DNA of 64,000 bases from Microstegium vimineum (lineage: Eukaryota; Streptophyta; Magnoliopsida; Poales; Poaceae): NCBI GenBank assembly GCA_022036555.1, contig CM039123.1:17396326-17460325 (forward strand). The letters are read 5' to 3'. Below are positions 45,280-56,714 of this stretch, piece by piece. The notes under the pieces were generated by a model that saw only the letters and a list, made by a program, of their open reading frames with translations, ran no database searches and was not told where the DNA came from. The translations under genes and the position numbers were made by a program. Position 1 is the stretch's first letter. Every line of letters begins with the position of its first letter.

Positions 45280-46250
45280 ATGCCGCTTGTTACGAGGTCT
45301 CGCCGCCTGAGCACCAGGAGCTACCTGTCCCAGTTCACGCCTCAGACGTCCCAGCCAGTGGTGGACATCTCTGATGATGAGATGATGTCCGAGTCTGAGG
45401 AGGATCCTGAGGAGGAGCACATTCTGGTGGAGGATGTCAACACAGAAGATGAATAGGAGTGGATGGACGTGAATCTTGCACCACCAGTTCCTGCACCAGC
45501 CCCTACACCAGTTGCTTTACCAGTTCCTGCACTAGCTCCTACACCGACCCCACTGCCATCACCGACCCCTGTACCAGTTCACTCACCAGCACCTGCTATA
45601 GCTACGCCACCAGCTCCCACTCCCTCCTTGGGTGGACTAGAGGAGGAACAACCTGGGTGGACAGAGGAGCAATTCTACAAGTACCCTCCTCCAGCGGCGT
45701 ACTTCCACAATCTGTTGCTGAAAGTGCTGGAGGATTACTATCCTGATCTAGACACCACGGTGAGATACTTGGTATCTGAGTTTTCTCATCCTCATGAAGC
45801 CAACTACTGGAAGGCACAAGTAGTCATCTCAGTGTGGAATGCAGCTCATGACAGTCAGAAGGTGGAAATTGTCCATGGCATATAGCCAGGAGGGCTCATA
45901 ACAGGGACAACATGGAGAATGTAGCTGAGAACGCCTACATCTACTATCATGGACGACGCTACACAGCGATGCAGGGCGATGCCTACAGGTTTCTGCCTCG
46001 CTATGACACTAGGTTTGGTACTTAGTCTATCCAGAACCCACTTGATCCTGGCTCTACCTTGGACACCACTGTCAGACATCTCAATGAGCTCCAAGGGGCG
46101 AATGAGAGTTTGCAGGAGGAGCTGCGTGATGAGCAGCAGTCTGTAGCTCGTTTTCAGAAGATGGTGGATGAGTTGAGGGCCCAGCTGAACATGGCCCCAA
46201 TGTTTGAGAAGAAGCCACCTAACCACATCATGACCGATGAAGCTCCATAG
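45280..46250 (+). pseudogene. Extra ORF upstream of gag in element G
   Basis: ATG at 45280 opens a frame with a short basic start ('MPLVTRSRRLSTRS'), an acidic stretch ('SDDEMMSESEEDPEEE'), a TAG at 45454, and then a Pro/Ala/Thr-rich linker of about 45 residues and a folded-looking part ('WTEEQFYKYPPPAAYFHNLLLK', 'LVSEFSHPHEANYW'). After one frameshift near 45880 it continues ('AENAYIYYHGRRYTAMQGDAYRFLPRYD'), has a TAG at 46023, and ends in a coiled coil ('LNELQGANESLQEELRDEQQSVARFQKMVDELRAQL') at 46250. About 320 codons. It is not gag, which lies downstream. I do not know its function; similar unnamed proteins accompany grass gypsy elements. Confidence 0.6.
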
Positions 46251-46870
46251 AAGATGAAGTTTTTCCCTCCTAGTTATCAGCGTAGTAGTGCGAGTCTGTT
46301 CTAGCTTTTGTGATTGATGAACTTGATGTCTTAATGTTTGTGTTTATGAACTTGGTTGATTTGGATCTTTGCTTGTTTGTCAGTGTGGGAAATTGTGGGC
46401 CTGTCCACAAGTCTCACAATTTGGATCATCAAGTTTAATGTTTGATAATATCAGTGGGTTGATCTTGTCTTATATCTGCTTGCTGTTTTTCTGGAGCAGC
46501 ACCTGTTCTTTGCTGTGTATCTCCAGATCCGTTAATGAAATGTGTTCTGAGCTAAGAGTTATTTCTGTTGCAAGTTGGTCTTACTGTGCAGACGGTGAAC
46601 CTGAACAGATCTGTTGGTTTTGAGTTTTTGACTAATTTAGCTACAGAATCTGAAAATCAAATGAACACGAAAGTTGAAGAGGACCTTCTAATATTTCTAT
46701 CCATATAAGCTATATCTTTGTTTGAGTTCCAGAACTCGAGATATGAGCTTTTTACTATACTACTCTTGTAGCAACATGTCTAGCAAAGTTCAGTTTTGTT
46801 CTATATATGATACAAACATGATATAAGTAATACAATCTTTCCTAAACCTTGCATCTTTGCTGAATAACAG
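46251..46870 (+). other. Non-coding spacer between extra ORF and gag, element G
   Basis: 620 bp, T-rich, no coding capacity. It ends CTGAATAACAG directly before the gag ATG, which resembles a 3' splice site, so a spliced gag message is conceivable; no matching donor was identified. Confidence 0.4.
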
Positions 46871-47960
46871 ATGGACGACAGAGGTGCTAGAGTTCGTGGT
46901 CGTGGACGTGGTCGTGGACGTGGAGCTCCTGTTAACCCGCCACCACCACCGCCTGCTGTGTCAGTGGAACAGCTAATGGGCATGCAGGCACAACTGATGC
47001 AAGCCATGATGCAGCGCTTGGACAACGAGCCTGTTGGAGTACTACCTCCAGTCCAAGTTAGGGACAAAAGAGGAGAGTTCATGAAGGGACGACCCCCCGT
47101 CTTCACCCACGCATCCGACCCTTTGGATGTAGATGATTGGCTCCGTGCTGTAGAGAAGCAGCTGAACATAGCGCAATGCAATGACACTGAAAAGGTGTTG
47201 TATGCCTCAGGTCAGCTACATGGGCAGCCCAAGATTGGTGGGAGTCTTTCTAGTATGGACGTCGTAATGATGCTCCTGATGTCAGTTGGCAGGAGTTTAG
47301 AGAGAACTTCAGATCATACCACATTCCTAAAGGTATGATGGAGTTGAAGAAAGAAGAGTTCAGATCCCTCAAGCAAGGTTCTATGATAGTGGCTGAGTAT
47401 CATGACAAGTTTGCTCAGTTGTCATGCTATGCTCCACATGAAGTGGCTAGGGATAGTGAAAAGCAATGCAGGTTCCTTAAAGGACTGTATGATGGTCTTC
47501 AGCTCCAGCTCATGTCAAATGAGTACCCCAACTATCAGACATTGGTGAACCGCACTATTGTGATTGACAATAAGCGCCGGGAAATGAAAGCTAAGAAGAG
47601 GAAGCTACAGGGTCAGGCTTCGAGCAGCAACACTCGCCCTCGGCCCTACCCACAGCAGAGTTTCCAGCAGAGAAACCAAGGGCAGTCTAACCAGTGGAAC
47701 AGAGGTTAGTTCCCTCAGCGCAACCAGTTCCAGCAACACCCTCAAGGTCAGCAGTAGTTTGGAGGCCAGCGCCCACCTCAGCAGGTCTCTAACCAAGCTC
47801 AGCGCCAAGTGAACCCAAATGCTATGGCAGTGAAGAACAACAATCCCAACAACAGTAACAACAAGTGTTTCTGTTGTGGGAAAGAAGGGCATATGTCTTA
47901 CAATTGCCCTGAGAAGCAGAACCAGCAGGCACCTCAGAATCAGAACAACCAGCAGAAAGG
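46871..47960 (+). pseudogene. gag of element G
   Basis: Begins at ATG 46871 with an Arg-Gly repeat ('VRGRGRGRGRG') and poly-Pro. The gag core follows ('HASDPLDVDDWLRAVEKQLNIAQCND', 'EFRSLKQGSMIVAEYHDKFAQLSCYAPHEV', 'CRFLKGLYDGLQ'). A one-base frameshift near 47224 is followed by TAG 47251 in 'WWESF*YGRR'. More TAGs stand at 47707 and 47755 in a Gln-rich stretch. A CCHC knuckle (CFCCGKEGHMSYNC) lies at 47866-47907. Gag and pol share one frame from about 47224, as usual for chromoviruses, so no frameshifting signal is needed. Gag would assemble the particle and bind element RNA. Confidence 0.88.
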
Positions 47961-50900
47961 AAGGTACCAACCACCTCCAAACACTGGAAGAGTGAACCAT
48001 ATATCCGCTGAAACCACTCAGGAGGCACCTGAGGTCATGATGGGTACGTTTAATGTCAACTCTTTCTCCGCTATTGTACTCTTTGATTCTGGTGCTTCGC
48101 ATTCTTTCATATATGAAGCTTTTGTTAGAATGCATAGTATATCTTTACGTGCCATGAAAAACCGTATGCAAGTAAATTCACTGGGGGGTAGCATACCAGC
48201 TTCTGTTTGGAGTCCTTCCACTAGACTTACCCTAAGGGGGGTAGACTTTGAAGTGAGTCCAGTTGTGATACCAACAGCTGGAATAGATCTTATTGTGGGA
48301 ATGGATTGGATGAAACAACACCGAGCTGTGATTCAGTGTCAAGAGAGATGTGTTGTTGTGACATCACCTAATGGGGATAAGATGTGTGTTGAGGTAGAAA
48401 TGCAAGTACCACCAAAAGCCACTCTGAACCAGTTATCCGAAGATACCTTTGGTGAGGAACAAGTGGTAGAGAAATTTCCGGATGTGTTCCCCGAAGAGTT
48501 GCCAGGTATGCCACCTGATCGTGATGTTGAGTTTCTTATTGAACTTCTACCTGGTACTGCACCCATAGCTAAAAGACCATATAGAATGGGAGTAAAAGAA
48601 TTAGAAGAACTTAAGAAACAAATTAGTGAATTGCAAGAAAAGGGTTTTATCCGCCCTAGTTCTTCACCTTGGGGAGCACCAGTTATATTTGTGGATAAGA
48701 AAGATGGTACTAGGAGAATGTGTGTGGATTACCGGTCTCTTAATGAAGTTACCATCAAGAATAAGTATCCCTTGCCCAGAATAGATGACTTGTTTGACCA
48801 GTTGAAAAGTGCTTGTGTGTTCTCCAAAATAGATCTCCGCTCTGGATACCACCAATTAAAAATCCAAGCGGCAGACATACCTAAGACAGCCTTTACCACA
48901 AGATATGGGCTATATGAGTATACAGTCATGTCCTTTGGGTTGACTAATGCACCTGCGTACTTTATGTACATGATGAACAAGGTGTTCATGGAGTTTTTGG
49001 ATAAGTTTGTGGTAGTGTTCATAGATGACATCCTAGTCTTTTCTAAAACTAAAGAGGAGCATGCTGAACATCTGAGGATGGTTTTGCAAAAGCTCAGAGA
49101 AAATCAGTTGTATGCAAAGAGAAGTAAATGTGAGTTTTGGTTGAGAGAAGTGTCTTTCTTAGGTCACGTGGTCTCTAATGGAGGTATAGCAGTAGACCCA
49201 AGTAAGGTACGTGATGTTCTAAACTGGAAACCGCCAACCAATGTGACCGAAATCCGTAGTTTTCTGGGTTTGGCTGGATACTACAGGAGGTTCATTGAAG
49301 GGTTTTCAAAACTAGCTAAACCAATGACAGCCCTGCTAGAGAAAAGTGCCAAGTTTGTGTGGTCCGACAAATGTCAAACGAACTTTGAAGAGTTGAAGAA
49401 AAGGTTGACCACAGCCCTAGTACTGACATTACCAGATCTGAACAAGAGTTTCTCAATCTACTGTGATGCCTCTCGTCTAGGCCTTGGATGTGTGCTTATG
49501 CAAGAAGGGAAAGTTGTGGCATATGCATCTAGGCAGTTGAGGAAGCATGAGCTGAATTATCCTACTCATGACTTAGAATTGGCAGCAATAGTACATGCTC
49601 TAAAGATATGGAGACATTATCTAATAGGGCATAAGTGTGATATCTATACAGATCATAAGAGTTTGAAATATATTTTCACTCAGTCAGATCTGAATCTGAG
49701 ACAGCGTCGCTGGTTAGAGCTGATCAAAGATTATGAGTTGGAAGTACATTATCATCCAGGTAAGGCTAATGTAGTGGCCGATGCACTGAGCAGGAAGAGT
49801 TATGCTAATGCATTAAGAATGAAGCTTATGCCTGCTGAATTATGTGCTGATGTGGAATATCTCAACTTGGGATTTACCATTAATACCATGGAGATGACCA
49901 TAGAACCCACTCTAGAACAAGAGATACGTAAAGGTCAGTTGGAAGATCAGAGATTGAAAGATATTGCGGAGAATATAGTGCTAGGGAAAGCACCAGGTTT
50001 CAGGATGGAAGATGATGGTACATTGTGGTTTGGAAAGAGAATATGTGTCCCCGAAGTAAAGTCTATTCGTGATGCCATACTTCGAGAAGCGCATGATTCT
50101 GCTTACTCTATACATCCTGGAAGTACCAAGTTGTACCTAGATCTAAAGGAAAGGTATTGGTGGTATGGGTTAAAAAGAGATGTAGCGGAATATGTAGCCT
50201 TATGTGACACGTGTCAAAGAGTGAAGGCAGAACACCAAAGACCTGCTGGTTTACTTTAGCCAATGAAAATACCTGAGTGGAAATGGGAAGAAGTAGGAAT
50301 GGACTTTATTGTCGGTTTGCCACGTACACAGAGAGGATATGACTCGATCTGGGTAATCGTGGACCGCTTGACTAAAGTTGCTCACTTCCTACTAGTGAAG
50401 ACTAACTACTCAGGCGCAAGGCTAGCGGAGCTATATATGGAAAGGATAGTATGCTTACATGGAGTCCCTAAGAAGATTGTATCTGATAGAGGTACCCAAT
50501 TCACATCACAGTTCTGGCAGAAATTACATGAATCTTTGGGAACAAAATTGACTTTCAGTACAACATATCATCCACAGATTGATGGACAAACAGAAAGGAC
50601 AGACCAAATATTGGAAGATATGTTGAGAGCATGCGCATTACAACATGGTGCCAGTTGGGACAAGAGTTTGCCCTATGCTGTATTTTCGTACAACAACAGT
50701 TATCAGAATAGTCTAAAAATGGCACCAAATGAGGCTCTGTATGGGCGTAAGTGCAGAACTCCTTTATTCTGGAACCAAACCGGAGAGACTTAGGTGTTTG
50801 GAACGGATGTTCTTTGAGATGCAGAAGAGCAAGTAAGAAAAATAAGAGATAACTTAAGAGTTGCACAATCCTGCCAAAAGAGCTACGCAGACACCCGCAG

Positions 50901-51339
50901 AAGGGGTCTATCTTTCGAGATTGGAGATTATGTGTATTTGAAAGTATCTCCAATGAGAAGTGTAAAGAGGTTCAATATGAAAGGAAAGCTAGCTCCAAGA
51001 TATGTTGGACCTTTCAAAATTCTCGAGAGACGTGGAGAGGTAGCTTATCAATTAGAGTTACCTGAGAATTTGTCAGGAGTACATGATGTTTTTCATGTGT
51101 CTCAGTTGAAGAAGTGCTTAAGGGTACCTGAGGAGCAGATACCTCTAGAAGAGCTTTCTATAAAGGAAGATCTCATATATGAAGAGTAGCCAATAAGGAT
51201 CTTAGAAATAGCAGAGAGGTTTACCAGGAGCCGTGTTATAAAGATGTGCAAGGTTCAGTGGAACCGGTACTCTGAAGACGAGGCTACTTGGGAAAGAGAA
51301 GAAGACCTGAGGAAGTCTTATCCACAGTTGTTCGAGTAA
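47961..51339 (+). pseudogene. pol of element G: protease, RT, RNase H, integrase, chromodomain tail
   Basis: One frame throughout. Protease active site 'LFDSGASHSF' at about 48082 and 'VGMDWM' at about 48297. RT from 'GFIRPSSSPWGAPVIFVDKKDG' with 'DYRSLNEVTIKNKYPLPRID', 'LRSGYHQLKI' and the catalytic FIDD at 49018-49029. RNase H 'YCDASRLGLGCVLMQ' and 'DALSRK'. Integrase zinc site (HDSAYSIHPG...CDTCQ), core with 'MDFIVGLPRT', 'SDRGTQFTS' and 'QIDGQTERTDQILEDMLRA', and GPY/F-type 'PRYVGPFKILERRGEVAYQLELP'. A chromodomain-like end ('RSRVIKMCKVQWNRYSEDEATWEREEDL') stops at 51337; this tail directs insertion in relatives. In-frame stops: TAG 50257, TAG 50791, TGA 50815, TAG 51187. All catalytic residues looked for are present. 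Confidence 0.93.
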
Positions 51340-51384
51340 GTTTGTCTGAATCTCGAGGACGAGATTCCTTTTAAGGGGTAGAAT

Positions 51385-54300
51385 TGTAACACCCAAAAAC
51401 TATTTGCATTTAAAGTAGTAGAAAATGATTTATTAAAGAATTGAGTGAGCATTTCATTTAGGGAAATAATAAAATTTATGGAATTAAAAGTGAAGTTTAG
51501 TTTAGTAACATGAGTGTGCATACATGCTGCTGCATATGTTACTTGTGATGATTGAGTTTCCAAAGCAAAGAGAATTTGAATTCAAATTGTTTTTGGAAAA
51601 GGGTTTTGGAAAAGAAAAGGAAATATATCTCTTTCTCCCTCCCTTTTTCTGTTTTGGCCCAAAAGCCCAGCTCCCTTTCCCTCTCTCTTTTCTTCTGTGC
51701 GGCCCAGCTGATCACGAGGCCCAACAGGCCGGCCCAGTGTCGCAGCGCAGCCGCTGCCCTCTCTCTTCCCTTCCTCTCTCTGCCGATCGGGCCCCGCCCG
51801 TCAGCTCCTCTCCCAACCGCCTCCCTTCCTTCTCTCTCACTGCCTCTCCGCCCCACCTGTCGGCGCCGTCTCCCTCCTCCCGCCGCATTCGGACGCGCAG
51901 AGCCGCGAGCCGCAACCGCCGCGTGCCCTGCTCCCCACTCGCCCACGATCCTCCCTCGGCTTCGAAACCAACACCGCACACCCCGCACTCTCTTTTCCGC
52001 GCTATAAAGCGGAGCACTGCCCCCCTGCTCTCCCTTTTCACCGTAGTTCGCCGTCGCAGAGCACCACCGTCTTCCGAAGCACGTCGACTGCCCGCACGAG
52101 CAGACTTCGGACTCCCAACCGCATCAGTAAGTCCCGTTTTGCGTCTGCGGCGTGTTTTCGGGGACACAGAGCCTGAGCTCTTCCTCTATGATCTGTCCTA
52201 GGCCGTGGAACGCCCGTCGGCGCGGACACGAAGGTTGCCGACCGCTGCCGCACGTCGACCGCCTCCCTCGAGCCTCTGCCGCCCTCCAATTCACCTTGGT
52301 AAGCTTTGCCTTACTCCACTCTCCCTCCCCGTCCCCTTAAGTCGTTCAATTAGTCTCTGTTTGTGCCGTTCCGAGGCACACCGAGACCGGCATCAATGGC
52401 GCCGCCGTGAGCATCACGCTCCGGCCACCCACCGCCACGCCTGCCTACCTTTCCGGCACCGCATGTGCACACCGCACCTCCCTGACCTCTCAATTCGGCG
52501 AATTGTGGCCCCTGTGGCACTGCCCGCGTGCGTCCCACGCCGCCGGCCATGGCATGCCGTCGGGCAAGCCTCTGCTCCCCTCTTAGCACTCTAGCAAGCG
52601 CACTGTTAGGTTCGCCGTGAACTCTTCTCTCTTACCATGCCCTAATTTCGTCGGATTATGGCCTCTAGGGCCTTACCCACGAGTATCCCGCACCGCCGGC
52701 AATGGTGCACCGCCGCGCCACCTCTGTTTCCCTCCCTGTGTTCAACCAAATGCACAATCGCACTCGCCTAGACCTCCTCTATCTTCCCGTTGGCTTCCGG
52801 TGGCCAACCGAGGCCCCTAGGCCTTTTTCCCCTTCTCGCCGCCGAGCTCCATGCCGACATCCATGGAGCACCACCATGCTGGCCCTCCTCTCCGGCCGAC
52901 TCTCTCTCTCTCTCTCCCTCCCTCTTTTATTTTGGTCGTCCGATCCAAGGCCAACGGCCAGGATTAGAACAACACCCCGAACCGGTATGCACCGCCGTGG
53001 ACTCGGTCCACCGTGCCAGTGTACGCGGGTCCACGTGCCCTCTGTGGACCGCGCCTATCGCGTAGTGCCGCATGGCAGCCCTGCCGGCCCCGCGCCATAG
53101 CTCTGGCGCCTTTCTCTGTTTATGCTTTCTCAGTTCAAAAAGCGTAATCCTGTTCGGTTTAGTCTTTTTGGAAAATAAATAGAAATTCACTATTTATAGA
53201 TTTGCCACTGCACTATTTTGTTTATAAAAGTTGCATTTTAAATCCGATTTGAGTGATTCGAATTGCGTTAGATTCATAATGAAATTCTCTACATGTTAAA
53301 CCCTCTGTTAGTCCTATTTGAAACATTTAAATTTCGAGGTTAAGTATAATTAATAAAATACTTTTAGAGAACTAGTTTAATTCATAACTTTTGCGTTTTA
53401 AATCCGATTTTCGTGAAATTCGCGTTGAAATGATCGTAGCAGTGCGTAGTATCTTTTTATAAACCTTTTATCTTCTGTTTACTGTTGCTGGTGTACTGTT
53501 CTAATAGTAGCTTTGTTTGCTTTGTATGTATGCAAATTGGAATGTGTGTTGTTGCAATGCCGTGATCGAGTTCAAACGGTGAGGAGTTTGGTTGTGACCA
53601 GGAGTTCTTCGACCAGCAGCTGGACCAGCAAGAGTTTGAGAACCAAGGCAAGTATAGCATGGGACCTACCTTGTTATCCTATTCACCATAATCATGATTT
53701 CATGTGCATGTGTTTAATTTGATACTCGTAGTATATTTCCATAGTATTGAAATCCTTCACCTTGACTCCTATGGGTTATGCATATGGGTAGATGGCTAGT
53801 GCTTTATGAAATGATACATGATCCCTGCCAAATGATATAATGCTTTGAATGGATTGGTGAACCTGATTATGGCAATTGGAACATAACCTTTTATAACAAC
53901 TCACTGTTGACAAAAGCTGGGACTGACAGTGCTACCATGAGAGCTACATGGCTCTAGCTTTAACCCAGTAATAGGCTCTTTTCTAGCTCGTTAGCAGTTA
54001 CCCGAAAGGGCACTTTAGGCTCTTGCCAAGCTGGTTATAGTGCGGCCTCTATCCGGGTTTGAGCGTAGGTTGCGGTGTTTATGCTACTCGGAAGGGGGGC
54101 TCTATCACCCCTTGCCAATCCTAGCGGCCCTAATCTTGTTAGACGAGATACTATGAAAGGTTTCATAGTGAACCCCGCCCACTCACCTTGGCAGTGTTTA
54201 TGGGAGTAATTAACCCGGGCATTCGGGGCATCACGACTCATGGGTAAAGATGCACAACCTCTGCAGAGTGTTAAAACTGATATATCAGCCGTGCTCACGG

Positions 54301-54861
54301 TTACGAGCGGCCTGGAAAACTGACAGTTTAACTAATTAACTTGACTAATCTTTATGTTCCTGTTGCTACTATAATGATGATGGCTATGTTATTTTAAACT
54401 TTGGCAAGGTTATAAGTGGGATCATTTGGGGCTTAAGCATAACTTGATGTTACTTAATAATAAAAGTTTGATTAACTAAAAGTGCTAAACGTAGTAAGCC
54501 AGTGTCAACCTTTTGAGCTTCATAACCCCATGTTATACTGCTGAGTATGAATGTGCTCACGCTTGTTTTACTTTTCAATCATTTGGATAAAAATCCCGGA
54601 TGGGTAACAGAAGCAGGAGGCTTTGAGGATTATCCTGAAGATTTCTAGGCTTGGTCAACCAGTTGACCTTCCCTGTGGGATGGAGTTCCATGAGAGATAG
54701 TTGTATCTTCCGTTGTTTTATTTATTTATGTAAGGGATCTATGTACGCTATGTATTAAACTCTGTGATGGTACTATGTAATTTGTGGACTTATGTGTGGA
54801 TTGCTTTCTGGGCACACATAATGTTATGCATCCTATTTCGTCCTTGAAATTGGGTGTGACA
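51385..54861 (+). repeat. Long 3' LTR of element G (3.48 kb)
   Basis: TGTAACACCC directly after the purine-rich TTTTAAGGGGTAGAAT, ending GGGTGTGACA at 54861 before the second AACCC. Candidate TATA box TATAAAG at 52003-52009. The GC-rich part (51700-53100) yields long Ser/Pro/Arg-rich ORFs on both strands without recognisable domains. The block around GGGAGTAATTAACCCGGGC (about 54205-54320) also occurs in the LTRs of element 1. Confidence 0.88.
52003..52009 (+). promoter_or_regulatory. TATA box of long LTR, element G
   Basis: CGCTATAAAGCGG in a GC-rich promoter-like stretch. About 620 bp lie upstream in the LTR (U3). Confidence 0.55.
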
Positions 54862-55183
54862 AACCCACAATCCCGTTAGAAGGATCGGTAGGGTTTATAG
54901 GCCGCGTGCTAAGCATCCTCTGAGGTGTCTCTTATCTCGACGGTTCTCCCCAATAGAATAATAACACATATCTTACTTAGACTAGAACGAGAGTGTTGTC
55001 GCGGTCTTCTCTAATCGTTCATATCAAGATCACCTTGTTTGTAGCCTAAAGGTTAATAGCATAGATTTGATTAGTCAGATGCACCCTTTCTCCCTGTGGA
55101 AAAATAAATTACGATACTCTGGATAATCTCCCGGGTGAAGTGCTCACCGGTATCCGTGCGCTTGCGGATTACTTCCCAGTGAT
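54862..55183 (+). repeat. 3' LTR of element C, second part
   Basis: Continues the LTR broken at 44841 (AACCCACAATCCCGTTAG...), with GCTAAGCATCCTCTGAGG and GTGCGCTTGCGGATTACTT; then passes into copia remnant E. Confidence 0.85.
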
Positions 55184-55199
55184 TCTTGTCCTCCATTAG

Positions 55200-56409
55200 A
55201 TGGATGTGAAGATAGCTTTCCTTATCGGGGACTTAGAAGAGGAAATTTATATGGATCAGCCTGATGGATTTATAGCACAAGGACAAAGAGGGCAAGGTGT
55301 GTAGGTTACTCAAATTCTTGTATGTCTTAAATCAAGCACCCAAGCAGTGGCATGAAAAGTTTGATAAAACTCTGACCTCTGCTAGGTTTGCAGTAAATGA
55401 AGTTGACACTTGTGTGTACTATCGCTATGGTGGGGGCAAAGGAGTAATCATGTGTTTGTATGTTGATGACATACTGATTTTTGGGACAAGTATCGAAGAG
55501 ATTAATTATGTAAAATCATTTTTATCCCAAAATTTTGACATGAAAGATTTGGGGGAAGCGGATGTGATCCTTAACATCAAACTCCATAAGGGTGAGAATG
55601 GGATTACTCTTTTGTAATCTCATTATGTGGAAAAGGTTTTGAACCATTTTGGTTATATGGATAGCAAACCTTCTCCAACACCGTATGATCCTAGCTTAAT
55701 ACTTCAAAAGAATAAGAGGCTAGGAAAGGATCATCTGAGATACTCCCAAATTATTGGCTCATTGATGTATTTGGCTAGCGCAACCCGTCCTAACATCTCA
55801 TTTGCTATAAGCAAGTTGAGTAGATTTTCCTCTAACCCAGGAACTGATCATTGGCGTGGTATTGATTGTGTAATGCGCTATCTAAAAGGCACAATGAGTT
55901 ATGCAATTCACTATTCAGGGTACCCAGGGGTACTTGAAGGATATAGTGATTCAAATTGGATCACAGAAGCTGATGAGTTGAAGGCCACCAGTGGGTACAT
56001 ATTCACTTTGGGTGGTGGTGCTGTCTCTTGGAGGTCTTGTAAGCAGACAATACTTACAAAATCTACAATGGAGGCAGAGCTTATGACTCTGGATACAGCC
56101 TCTACTGAGGCTGAATGGCTAAGAGAAATGTTGATGGACTTACCTATGGTTGAGAAACCAATTCCTGCTATTCTCATAAATTGTGACAATCAAACGGTGA
56201 TCACGAAGGTAAAGAATAGTCAGGATAATGCGAAGTACAACAAACATGTAAAACGTAGACTGAAGTCTGTCAGAAAATTAAGGAGCTTCAGAGTAATAGT
56301 TGTGCACTACATCCAGACAACTAAGAACCTGGCAGATCCCTTAACTAAGGGACTATCACGTACTATTATTGACAATGCATCGAAGGAGATGGGACTGAGA
56401 CCCATGTGA
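55200..56409 (+). pseudogene. Ty1/copia RT and RNase H remnant (E), right copy
   Basis: Same sequence as 39223-40430 in the other orientation. From 'MDVKIAFL' it is disturbed by a frameshift near 55292, then open with 'LYVDDILIFG' to a TAA at 55615, then open for 260 codons (55627-56409) through RNase H ('GYSDSNW', 'TMEAELMTLDTASTEAEWLREML', 'NLADPLTKGLSR') to its natural end. Just before the first Met stands CAT TAG where relatives have His-Gln, again CAG to TAG. This copy is better preserved than the left one. Confidence 0.9.
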
Positions 56410-56714
56410 GTTAACCTCAGTAGTAACCCAACCTATGTGATCGGAGATCCGGTGAATTAGGATCTGGGAAGAACAAGCTGCTGGTTGACAGGAGAGTACA
56501 ATTTTCCCTAACCCACTCCGTTGGAGATGCAGTACTCTCATTTCTGTAAGGTAGGTTGACTTTGTCTTAATGTGTTATGAGGCTTTACATCAAGATAATA
56601 TCCTACAGAGTATTCTTGTAAGAACACATATATGTGAGCCTAACTGTTAGTCACAGTTTATAAGAATTGGGTATTCTTTAAGAAGCTCATGAAGTGAGTT
56701 TGGAGTATGACTTA
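56410..56714 (+). other. Downstream sequence of copia remnant E, right copy
   Basis: Reverse complement of 38918-39222; no coding capacity. It ends where Tat LTR D begins. Confidence 0.45.

Larger units (their letters stand above)
44842..54861 (+). mobile_element. Tekay/Del-type chromodomain gypsy element G with mismatched LTRs
   Basis: 10.0 kb insertion flanked by AACCC (44837-44841 and 54862-54866). The left end is a 248 bp LTR-like sequence (TATCACATCC...GGGCGTTACA), the right end a 3.48 kb LTR (TGTAACACCC...GGGTGTGACA). Between them are a tRNA-Met-type primer site, an extra ORF, gag, and a full pol (protease, RT, RNase H, integrase, chromodomain-like tail). Ten or so lesions prevent expression, nearly all single-base nonsense changes. 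Confidence 0.88.
41214..55183 (+). mobile_element. Athila-like element C, 3' part, split by element G
   Basis: Integrase tail (41214-41510), LTR-like promoter (about 41600-41870), extra ORF (41915-42513), non-coding stretch, polypurine tract, and 3' LTR in two parts (43937-44841 and 54862 to about 55180) separated by element G. The LTR lacks a clear TACCAACA end and passes into copia remnant E near 55183. Confidence 0.75.

Noticed and set aside
51524..53100. Long Ser/Pro/Arg-rich ORFs on both strands, looking like host exons
   Set aside because: They overlap in several frames, have no recognisable domain, and lie inside the 3.48 kb LTR between a purine tract and the LTR tip. High GC explains them.
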